Part shown: piece after piece, positions 7,161 through 14,377 of the stretch
Position numbering within the stretch: the stretch's first letter is position 1
Layout of the letters: each line of letters opens with the position of its first letter
Assembly: GCA_016124515.1 (NCBI GenBank)
Contig: WGNN01000145.1
Coordinates: 1-37,612 of the forward strand
Source of the DNA: a bacterium
Lineage (GTDB): Bacteria; Bacteroidota; Bacteroidia; CAILMK01; JACPUW01
DNA: 37,612 nt
Direction: 5' to 3'
The notes under the pieces: generated by a model
What the model saw: only the letters and a program-made list of their open reading frames with translations
Told to the model about the DNA's origin: nothing
The model's database searches: none
Translations under genes and position numbers: made by a program

Positions 7161-9592
7161 CCTATTTAATTCAATTGAAAACAAAAAGCGCCATTCTTAG
7201 CAAACCCAAGCTGCTGCGCATAAAACCTTTGCACAAGGGGCGCAGCCAAAAGCTCGTTTCAAAGTTTTCCTTAGTACTCGGCCTGCTTTTTTTGGCTCAG
7301 GTTGCGGCTGCTTCGCATATAATGGGGGGTAATATTGTGTTTAAAAACCTTGATAAAAACCGCTATTTGGTGGGGGTAAAAGTGTTTGTTGATTGCTACC
7401 GCGGCAACCAATCAGCCTTGTATGAAGATGAACTGCACATGGGGATGTATTCCAAAAGCACCAACAGCCTGGTGCGCGATATTCCGCTTACCCTAAAGGA
7501 AGGCAAAGGCGATACACTGAAAATAACCAAAAAGTCCTGCGCCAAAAAGGTCAATTTCTGCATGTTTATAGCCTATTACTACGATGAGCTGGAGTTTGAT
7601 CCGGCCATTTACAACGACCCCAAAGGATACTACCTCAGTTGGGAGCGCTGTTGCAGGAACCAGGTTATCATCAATATCCAAGACCCGCAGGAAACCGGCA
7701 TTGTTTACTACGCCGAAATTCCGCCATTTACCATAAAAAATTCTCTGCCCGAGTTTACCAAAATTCCGCTCAACCTGCTGTGCATCAATTCTTACTTTAA
7801 ATACAATTTCAAAGTAGTTGATGCCGACGGCGACTCCTTGGTTTCGAGCCTTGTATCGCCGCTCAAAGGCCATACGTCCTTTTCTGACGACAACTCAAAA
7901 ACATCGGCTTCCTATCCCATGTTGAAACCCGCGCCATATAGCGAGGTGCTTTGGACCGGCGGTTATGGCCCCGGGCGCATAATGGATGGCAAGCCCGGCT
8001 TGTCGCTCGATTCGGCTGGAACCATAGCCACCGTAAGGCCCACAAGACAAGGCGATTTTGTATTTGCCGTAAAAATTGAAGAATACAGAAATGGCCAAAA
8101 AATAGGAGAGGTGGTGCGCGAACTGCAATACAAAGTGGGTGTGTGCGCCGCCAACCACAGCCCGAATGACACCACACTCAATACCGCCGATACCATAAAG
8201 ATTTTTCCGGGAACGAAATATAACCTCAGGCTCAATTTTAAAGACCACGAAGGCGATTCAGTTTTTGTGAAAGCCGAGGGCAGTATTTTCAACCGCGATT
8301 TGGTGGGAGCGCCCATAGCACAGTTTCAAGCCATGAGCGACAAAGGCAAGGCAAGCGCCACACTTTCGTGGAGCCCACAGTGTCACCAAATTAATGAAGA
8401 ACCCTATGTGGTAACACTGGAAGCCAGCGACAACGGTTGTCCTTTTCCGGCCACCAACCTTATCAAACTCAAGATTAAGGTGCTGGATCCGCCGGTTTTT
8501 GACAAACCCAACGATTTTTGCGTGAGCAGGATAGACAACGACAAACTGCTGCTGAGCTGGAACAATTCAAGTTTTGGCAGCAATTACGGTGGTTTGGTAA
8601 TAGAAGAAAAAACAGAAGGTGGCGACTGGCAGGTGTTGGATACCGTGGTGCAAAAGCAAAAAAACAGCTATGAGTTGGCATCGCCACAAAACAATACACA
8701 GAATATATGCTACCGTATCAAGATTGTAAACTACTGCGGAATAGCCAGCGAAGTGAGTCATGAATATTGCTCGGTAGCCGATGTGGGTAAACCACCATTG
8801 GCGTCAAAACTTTTGAATGTAAGTGTGAACGACAAAGAGCAAGCGGAGCTGATATGGACCCAAAACCATGATTTTGACTTTAATGCCTACCATATTTACC
8901 GCGCCGTAAACGAGGGCTTATTTGACTACTATGCCAAAGCAAAAACCGTGAGCGATACCACTTTTACCGATAGCTTAATAAAAGCCGACTCGAATGTATA
9001 TGCCTATTATATTCAAACAATTGATGATTGCACAGAACTGAGCGAGGCCAGCACAACCGGCGCTAGCATTTTGCTGAGCGGTTCGGTAACAGCCTACATC
9101 AACCAACTTCACTGGACGCCCGTAACCGTTTATGATCCGGCGGGATATGAGCTTATCGGTAGCAATTTGTCGGAAAGTTTGTTGCTCAATGCCTTGTTTA
9201 GCCACACCGAATTTGACTATCCGCACGAACTAGCCATTGGCGATGAAGGTCAGTGGAAGTACAGGATAAAGGCCTACAACAGCGATTCAACGGTATTGTC
9301 CTGGTCCAACTCCATTGAGATGACCCAAAAACCTGTGGTTTACATACCAAATGCCTTTAGCCCAAACCGTGATGCGATTAACAAAACCTGGGACATAAAT
9401 GCCGATTTTGTGAAGGAATATTGGCTGCAGGTTTTCAACCGATGGGGCGAATTGGTATTTGAAAGCCACGATGCCACCGAAAACTGGGATGCTGAAAAAG
9501 CCCTTGACGGAACCTACTTGTACAAGTTGAGTTTCAGAAGCCTTACCGGGAAAATTTTCTTCAAAACCGGCTCATTGGTCATACTGCGCTAA
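7142..9592 (+). CDS. Secreted protein with fibronectin-like repeats and T9SS type B sorting domain
   Basis: Protein of 816 aa in the longest form. A hydrophobic signal segment lies at about 42-57, followed by SHIMGGNIVF, an N-terminal motif common in secreted gliding-associated proteins of Bacteroidota. The middle has beta-sandwich modules, with two fibronectin type III-like stretches around residues 455-550 and 555-650. The last 85 residues, from IPNAFSPNRDAINKTW through VFNRWGELVFES to the end, are the gliding motility-associated C-terminal domain used as a type B signal for T9SS export and surface attachment. The likely role is a cell-surface or adhesin-like protein; the ligand is unknown. 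The 41-residue stretch before the hydrophobic core is too long for a normal signal peptide. A TTG at 7229 would give a 12-residue n-region and is a plausible true start. Confidence 0.85.
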   Translation: MLRLLQTYLIQLKTKSAILSKPKLLRIKPLHKGRSQKLVSKFSLVLGLLFLAQVAAASHIMGGNIVFKNLDKNRYLVGVKVFVDCYRGNQSALYEDELHMGMYSKSTNSLVRDIPLTLKEGKGDTLKITKKSCAKKVNFCMFIAYYYDELEFDPAIYNDPKGYYLSWERCCRNQVIINIQDPQETGIVYYAEIPPFTIKNSLPEFTKIPLNLLCINSYFKYNFKVVDADGDSLVSSLVSPLKGHTSFSDDNSKTSASYPMLKPAPYSEVLWTGGYGPGRIMDGKPGLSLDSAGTIATVRPTRQGDFVFAVKIEEYRNGQKIGEVVRELQYKVGVCAANHSPNDTTLNTADTIKIFPGTKYNLRLNFKDHEGDSVFVKAEGSIFNRDLVGAPIAQFQAMSDKGKASATLSWSPQCHQINEEPYVVTLEASDNGCPFPATNLIKLKIKVLDPPVFDKPNDFCVSRIDNDKLLLSWNNSSFGSNYGGLVIEEKTEGGDWQVLDTVVQKQKNSYELASPQNNTQNICYRIKIVNYCGIASEVSHEYCSVADVGKPPLASKLLNVSVNDKEQAELIWTQNHDFDFNAYHIYRAVNEGLFDYYAKAKTVSDTTFTDSLIKADSNVYAYYIQTIDDCTELSEASTTGASILLSGSVTAYINQLHWTPVTVYDPAGYELIGSNLSESLLLNALFSHTEFDYPHELAIGDEGQWKYRIKAYNSDSTVLSWSNSIEMTQKPVVYIPNAFSPNRDAINKTWDINADFVKEYWLQVFNRWGELVFESHDATENWDAEKALDGTYLYKLSFRSLTGKIFFKTGSLVILR

Positions 9593-10188
9593 GCAGGCAG
9601 GTAGAGCATACAAGCCAAAGTGACCGCAAAACCCGAAACATAGCCTGAATAGAGCTCTTTGTTGGTATGCGCGTCAAGATAAAGCCGCGAAAAACCTACC
9701 AAGCCCGCTGCCAGCGTTGCAAGCATAAAGGGGTAAAAAAACATTGCACCAAACTGAAACATCTGGTAGAGCATAACCGCCACAAAACCACCCCAACTAC
9801 TGGCATGCAGCGATATTTTAAAAAATCCGGTAACGACATACAGTACCAAAAGCCCCGCTACAATAGCCAACAACAACATGCGCAGGTAGTGCGGCAAGTA
9901 TTTTTCGGGAAAACTGAAATAGGTAACCGTGTAAATGACCGCCACCACTATGATGGTTTTTTTGCGCTCACGTTGGTTTTGGGTTATCAGGTTGCGCTTG
10001 CCCAATAATAAGAACACAACGGGCAGCACGGCGGTATTTATAAAAATGATGAGGGTAATGAGGGCAATTCCCTCGGTTGGCAAACTGTGAATGGGGTAAG
10101 GATACAAAACCCAATACAGTATATATAAATAGGTATAGAGAAAAATGGGATGACCCAAATAAGAAATCAGTTTGGCTGTAAACTTCAT
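9589..10188 (-). CDS. PAP2-like membrane phosphatase-superfamily protein
   Basis: Protein of 199 aa with about six hydrophobic segments. Towards the C-terminus SRLYLDAHTNKELYSG (167-182) fits the third PAP2 phosphatase motif SR-x5-H-x3-D, with Glu178 in place of Asp. ISLHASSWGG (125-134) sits where the second motif (normally PSGH) is expected, keeping only the His. The first motif (K-x6-RP) is not convincing. It is therefore a divergent PAP2-like protein whose catalytic competence is open; a lipid-phosphate phosphatase role is possible but unproven. The stop codon overlaps that of the convergent surface protein gene by 4 bp. It starts 7 bp after the rpoN stop, so it is very likely transcribed with rpoN. 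Confidence 0.6.
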   Translation of the reverse strand: MKFTAKLISYLGHPIFLYTYLYILYWVLYPYPIHSLPTEGIALITLIIFINTAVLPVVFLLLGKRNLITQNQRERKKTIIVVAVIYTVTYFSFPEKYLPHYLRMLLLAIVAGLLVLYVVTGFFKISLHASSWGGFVAVMLYQMFQFGAMFFYPFMLATLAAGLVGFSRLYLDAHTNKELYSGYVSGFAVTLACMLYLPA

Positions 10189-10195
10189 AGACTTG

Positions 10196-11653
10196 CTATA
10201 GTTCCTTTCTCAGGCGGGCTACAGGTATGTTCAGTTGTTCGCGGTATTTCGCAATGGTGCGGCGGGCTATGTTGTAGCCTTCTTCTTTCAGCAAATCGGT
10301 GAGTTCATCGTCGGTCAGTGGCTTCGATTTGTCTTCGGTGTTTACTATCGATTTCAGTTTTTCCTTCACCTCAATGTTTGACACCTCCGTTCCGTCTTCG
10401 GTCACTATTCCTTCTGAGAAAAACTCTTTGAGGCTGTAAATACCGTGGTCGGTTTGTACGTATTTGCTACTTACCACCCGCGAAATGGTTGAAATGTCCA
10501 TATTTATTCTGTCGGCCACATCCTTCAAAATCATGGGATGCAGTTTGCTCATATCGCCAGTATGGAAAAACTCAGGTTGCAGTTTCACAATGGTTTGCAT
10601 GGTTTGCATCAGGGTGTTTTGCCGCTGCTTAATGGCATCAATAAACCACTTGGCGCTGTCGAGTTTTTGTTTGATAAACTGTACTTGCGCCTTTTGCTCG
10701 TTGCTCACTTTTTTGGCAGCTTGAAAACCGGCCAGTGTTTCGCGGTACGAGCGGCTTATTTTCAACTCAGGGGCATTTCTTGCATTCAGCGAAACCACCA
10801 AATCTTCGCCGCGCTCGGTAACCATAAAGTCGGGTATCACGTACTGTGTTTTGGCTTCCGACTGCGATTCACCCGGCTTGGGATTCAGTCTTGTGATAAG
10901 TTCAATGGCACTTTTTAGCTCCTCGGTTTCTATTTTCAAAGATTTCAAAAGCTTGTCGTAGTGCTTGTTGCCAAGCTCCTTCAGGTGGTGCTTCACTATT
11001 TTGGTGGCCAGCTCCTTATAAGGGTGGGCAGGCATGCGACGCAATTGAATTTCAAGACATTCTTCAAGGCTTCGCGAGGCAATACCGGGCGGATCAAATT
11101 GTTGGATGACCTTTAAAATACGCTCCAGCTCATCTTCGCTTGTTTCAATATTGCTCAAAAACATCAGGTCGTAAGCAATGTTTTTGAGCGGACGCCGTAT
11201 GTAGCCATCGTCTTCTATCATACCAATCAAGTGGCGGGCAATGGTACTTTCGCGGTCGTTAAATTGGCTCGAGGTATTCAGTTGCGCTTCGAGCAGGCTA
11301 AACAAGGTTTGCGCCCCTGCGTAGGGAATTTCTTCTTTTTCATTGTCGGGGTCGTAAGAGTAGTAGTAGTTGTCGTTGCCGTCATCGTCGCTCATGTACT
11401 CGGCAATATCTACATTATCGTCCCACTCTTTTTCCGTTTCGGTTTTACCGTAGTCTTCATCGGTATCGTCGCTGTTGTTGTCGTATTCCTCGTTGTCTTT
11501 CTCATCATCAGTTTCAAGGGCAGGGTTTTCCGCCAGCTCTTCGTCAAGCCGGTCTTGCAGCTCAGTAAGGCTCAGCTGCAACAGTTGAATGAACTGTATT
11601 TGTTGCGGCGATAATTTTTGCAGCAACTTCTGATTCAGTCCTTGTTTTAGCAT
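10196..11653 (-). CDS. rpoN: RNA polymerase sigma-54 factor (RpoN)
   Basis: Alternative sigma factor of 485 aa, normal family length, that recognises -24/-12 promoters and needs an AAA+ activator to open them. All three regions are visible. The N-terminal Gln/Leu-rich activator-interacting region is at 1-50 (KLSPQQIQFIQLLQLSLTEL). A very acidic region II with runs of Asp/Glu/Asn/Tyr covers about 48-112. The core-binding and DNA-binding parts follow, ending in the RpoN box ARRTIAKYRE at 463-472. A helix-turn-helix-like stretch (DISTISRVVSSKYVQTDHG) lies near 380-400. No sigma-54 activator gene lies in the window, so target genes cannot be inferred. The downstream PAP2-like gene begins 7 bp after its stop. 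Confidence 0.97.
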   Translation of the reverse strand: MLKQGLNQKLLQKLSPQQIQFIQLLQLSLTELQDRLDEELAENPALETDDEKDNEEYDNNSDDTDEDYGKTETEKEWDDNVDIAEYMSDDDGNDNYYYSYDPDNEKEEIPYAGAQTLFSLLEAQLNTSSQFNDRESTIARHLIGMIEDDGYIRRPLKNIAYDLMFLSNIETSEDELERILKVIQQFDPPGIASRSLEECLEIQLRRMPAHPYKELATKIVKHHLKELGNKHYDKLLKSLKIETEELKSAIELITRLNPKPGESQSEAKTQYVIPDFMVTERGEDLVVSLNARNAPELKISRSYRETLAGFQAAKKVSNEQKAQVQFIKQKLDSAKWFIDAIKQRQNTLMQTMQTIVKLQPEFFHTGDMSKLHPMILKDVADRINMDISTISRVVSSKYVQTDHGIYSLKEFFSEGIVTEDGTEVSNIEVKEKLKSIVNTEDKSKPLTDDELTDLLKEEGYNIARRTIAKYREQLNIPVARLRKEL

Positions 11654-11729
11654 ATTTGCATCCGCTTTACGAGTTCAAATATTATTACGAATTCCAACAT
11701 TAGAAACCTTTTTATCAAAACTTAAATTT

Positions 11730-13268
11730 ATGGACAGCACGTCAATTCCCGCGGTCACAATTTCAGCAATTGGTCAACACAATGATAGTGAAATCCAACT
11801 AAATGGTTGGGTACAAAATAAGCGCGAAAACAAAGGATTGGCCTTTATTATTCTACGCGATGGCACCGGATTTTGCCAGTGTGTGGCCTCTGAGCAGGAG
11901 CTTGGCGAAGATGAATTTAAGAAAACCAAAGACTTAACCCTTGAGTCTTCGGTGCGCATTAGCGGCAAGGTAAAAAAAGACGAACGCCAGATTGGCGGCT
12001 ATGAACTTCAGGTTACAGGCATTGAAGTTATTCAAATAGCGCAAGATTATCCTATTTCAAAAAAGGCACACGGCGTAGATTTCTTGCTCGATAAAAGGCA
12101 TCTTTGGCTCCGCAGCAAAAGGCAGTGGGCCATTATGCGCGTCAGAAACCAGGTCATTTATTCTATTCACAATTTTTTCCAGAGCCGTGGATATGTGCAA
12201 ATGGATGCACCCATTTTTACAGGAAATGCCTGCGAAGGAACAACCAACTTGTTTGAAACCGACTTTTTTGACCAACCTGCCTACCTGAGCCAAAGTGGGC
12301 AGCTATACGGCGAAGCGATGGCTATGGCCATGGGCAAGATATACACCTTTGGTCCTACGTTCAGAGCCGAAAAATCAAAAACCCGCCGCCACCTGAGCGA
12401 GTTTTGGATGATTGAACCTGAAATGGCTTTCTACAACCTGGAAATGACCATGGATGTGATTGAAGATTTTCTGCAATCAGTAATAGGCGATGTGCTCCAA
12501 AACTGCAGCTTTGAGCTCGAAGTACTTGAGCGCGATGTAACCAAACTGAAGGCAGCCCTGAACCCTTTTGTGCGACTCACTTACAAAGACGCGGTGGCCA
12601 TACTAAAAGGAGAGAAGGAGGTGAACGGCAAAAGGTCCATTGACTTGCTTACTGAGGATTTGAACAAGGCAAAGGATCGATTGAGTGAACTGAACAACGA
12701 AATTGAAGAAACAGAAGCAGCCCTTAAAAAAGGCGGAATAAAAAAAGGAAAAGTGGTGCGCATGGAGCAGTCGTTGCAAAACTGGCGCGCCGAAAAAGCC
12801 GAACTTGAAGAAGCCATTAGAAACATTCCTGTATGGATTCAATCGGCGGAGAACTTTGTAGATGGCAATGACTTTGGCGGTTCTGATGAAACCGTAATTA
12901 CCCGCATGTTCGATACGCCGGTAATGGTTTTCAACTGGCCAAAAATTATCAAGGCATTCTATATGAAAGAGGTGGACGAAGACCCAACCTTGGTAAAAGG
13001 AGTGGATGTGCTTGCCCCCGAAGGCTACGGCGAAATAGTGGGTGGCGGCGAACGTGAAACCGATATCGACGTGCTTATTGACAGCATAAAAAAACACGAC
13101 CTGCCTATGTCAGAGTTTGAGTGGTATCTTGACCTCCGTCGCTATGGCAGTGTACCACACGCGGGTTTTGGCCTTGGCCTTGAGCGTCTTATCACTTGGA
13201 TTTGTAAAATTCACCACCTGCGCGAGGCCATTCCGTTCCCTCGCTTGATGGGTAGGTTGTTGCCATAA
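11730..13268 (+). CDS. asnS: Asparaginyl-tRNA synthetase with coiled-coil insertion
   Basis: Class IIb aminoacyl-tRNA synthetase charging tRNA-Asn. An N-terminal OB-fold anticodon-binding domain covers about residues 20-105. Motif 2 with FRAEKSKTRRHLSEFW (211-226) is the AsnRS rather than AspRS form, and motif 3 GFGLGLERLITW is at 479-490. At 512 aa it is about 45 longer than the usual 460-480. The excess lies between residues about 298 and 378, inside the catalytic domain: a charged, heptad-like helix pair (DLNKAKDRLSELNNEIEETE, then MEQSLQNWRAEKAELEEAI) joined by a basic KKGGIKKGK turn. This looks like a two-helix coiled-coil arm. The flanks keep normal family sequence, so the enzyme should be active. 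The start ATG at 11730 is preceded by A/T-rich sequence. Confidence 0.96.
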   Translation: MDSTSIPAVTISAIGQHNDSEIQLNGWVQNKRENKGLAFIILRDGTGFCQCVASEQELGEDEFKKTKDLTLESSVRISGKVKKDERQIGGYELQVTGIEVIQIAQDYPISKKAHGVDFLLDKRHLWLRSKRQWAIMRVRNQVIYSIHNFFQSRGYVQMDAPIFTGNACEGTTNLFETDFFDQPAYLSQSGQLYGEAMAMAMGKIYTFGPTFRAEKSKTRRHLSEFWMIEPEMAFYNLEMTMDVIEDFLQSVIGDVLQNCSFELEVLERDVTKLKAALNPFVRLTYKDAVAILKGEKEVNGKRSIDLLTEDLNKAKDRLSELNNEIEETEAALKKGGIKKGKVVRMEQSLQNWRAEKAELEEAIRNIPVWIQSAENFVDGNDFGGSDETVITRMFDTPVMVFNWPKIIKAFYMKEVDEDPTLVKGVDVLAPEGYGEIVGGGERETDIDVLIDSIKKHDLPMSEFEWYLDLRRYGSVPHAGFGLGLERLITWICKIHHLREAIPFPRLMGRLLP

Positions 13269-13279
13269 AATAAACCAAC

Positions 13280-14377
13280 ATGCCGGTTACCCTCACCTTT
13301 GTAGTGCAGGGAGAGGGGCGCGGGCATCTCTCTCAGGCCATAGCCATGGCCGAAATATGTGAGCAACTCAACTTTGTAATTGACAAGGTTTACGTGGGGC
13401 GCAGTGGCGAGCGCAGTTTGCCCGACTATTTTACTCGCCGCTTTGGCGAAGCCATCGTTGAGTTTAAAAGCCCCAATTTTGCCCACGACAGCAACAACAA
13501 AGGCATACGCGTGGGTTGGTCGCTTTTTATGGGGGCGGTGTTATTACCCAAGTATATTGCCATTTCCATTAAGCTAGCCCGCCGCATAAAGAAGCAAAAG
13601 CCACATGGTGTAATCAATTTCTACGAACCGCTTATTGGCCTGTCGCAATTGTTTGTACGGCTGCGCTTGCCTATAGTATGTGTGGCGCACCAGTATTTTG
13701 CGTTGCATCCTAAGTTTAAGCTACCTGCAAAACCGCTCTTCGATAAAATAGGGCTTATTACCCTCACTTATATCACGCAGATTGGTTCGCATAGCAAGAT
13801 GGCACTTTCGTTTTACCCCTTTGAAAACGACCAAAAGCGCCACATAATTGCCATGCCGCCCTTGCTTAGAAACAAGGTGTATGCTTTGCAAACGAGCCAA
13901 CAATCGTTTTACCTCATTTACATTCTCAATAGTGGCTATGCCGAAAACGTGCTTAGTTGGCACGCCGAAAACGCTGAGGTAGAAGTGCATTGTTTTTGGG
14001 ATCGCTTTGATTTGCCCGAGGTATATAACCCACAGCCCAACCTCTATTTTCACCACCTGAGCGAAGAACATTTCTTACAACGGATGTCGGCCTGCAAAGC
14101 CTTGCTTACCACGGCGGGTTTTGAGTCGGTGAGTGAGGCAATCTATTTGCAAAAGCCCGTGGCAATGGTGCCTGTTAAAGGCCATTATGAGCAAAAGGTA
14201 AATTCATTTGATGCCCTTGAAGCCGGTGCCGGCGTGCGTAACGACGACTTTGATGTGGCTACTCTTATAGAAAAACTCAATAGTTTTTCGCATAAAAAAC
14301 CCAATCGCTCTCACGATTGGGTTAAGCTTTCAAGAAACCACTGGGAAACGTATTTGGGCGGTTTGTTTAATAAATAA
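13280..14377 (+). CDS. GT-B fold glycosyltransferase (MurG/MJ1255-like)
   Basis: Protein of 365 aa. It begins with TFVVQGEGRGHLSQAIAMAE, the glycine-rich GxGxGH loop of GT-B glycosyltransferases of the MurG/family 28 type. The C-terminal half has LLTTAGFESVSEAIYLQKPVAMVPVKGHYEQ (about 275-305), the donor-nucleotide site pattern with a conserved GxES and a following EQ. Such enzymes move a sugar from a nucleotide sugar to a lipid or small acceptor on the inner face of the membrane; donor and acceptor here are unknown. There is no clear membrane segment apart from a mildly hydrophobic patch near 75-90. It starts 11 bp after asnS and is probably co-transcribed. Its 3' end overlaps the convergent surface protein gene by 11 bp. 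Confidence 0.72.
   Translation: MPVTLTFVVQGEGRGHLSQAIAMAEICEQLNFVIDKVYVGRSGERSLPDYFTRRFGEAIVEFKSPNFAHDSNNKGIRVGWSLFMGAVLLPKYIAISIKLARRIKKQKPHGVINFYEPLIGLSQLFVRLRLPIVCVAHQYFALHPKFKLPAKPLFDKIGLITLTYITQIGSHSKMALSFYPFENDQKRHIIAMPPLLRNKVYALQTSQQSFYLIYILNSGYAENVLSWHAENAEVEVHCFWDRFDLPEVYNPQPNLYFHHLSEEHFLQRMSACKALLTTAGFESVSEAIYLQKPVAMVPVKGHYEQKVNSFDALEAGAGVRNDDFDVATLIEKLNSFSHKKPNRSHDWVKLSRNHWETYLGGLFNK

Noticed and set aside
7122-7184. Longer form of the biotin carrier protein starting at 7184
   Set aside because: It overlaps the divergent gene, adds residues without similarity to biotin carriers and lies upstream of the probable promoter.
12610-12625. Shine-Dalgarno-like AAGGAGGTG
   Set aside because: It lies within asnS codons, with no gene start after it at a suitable distance.
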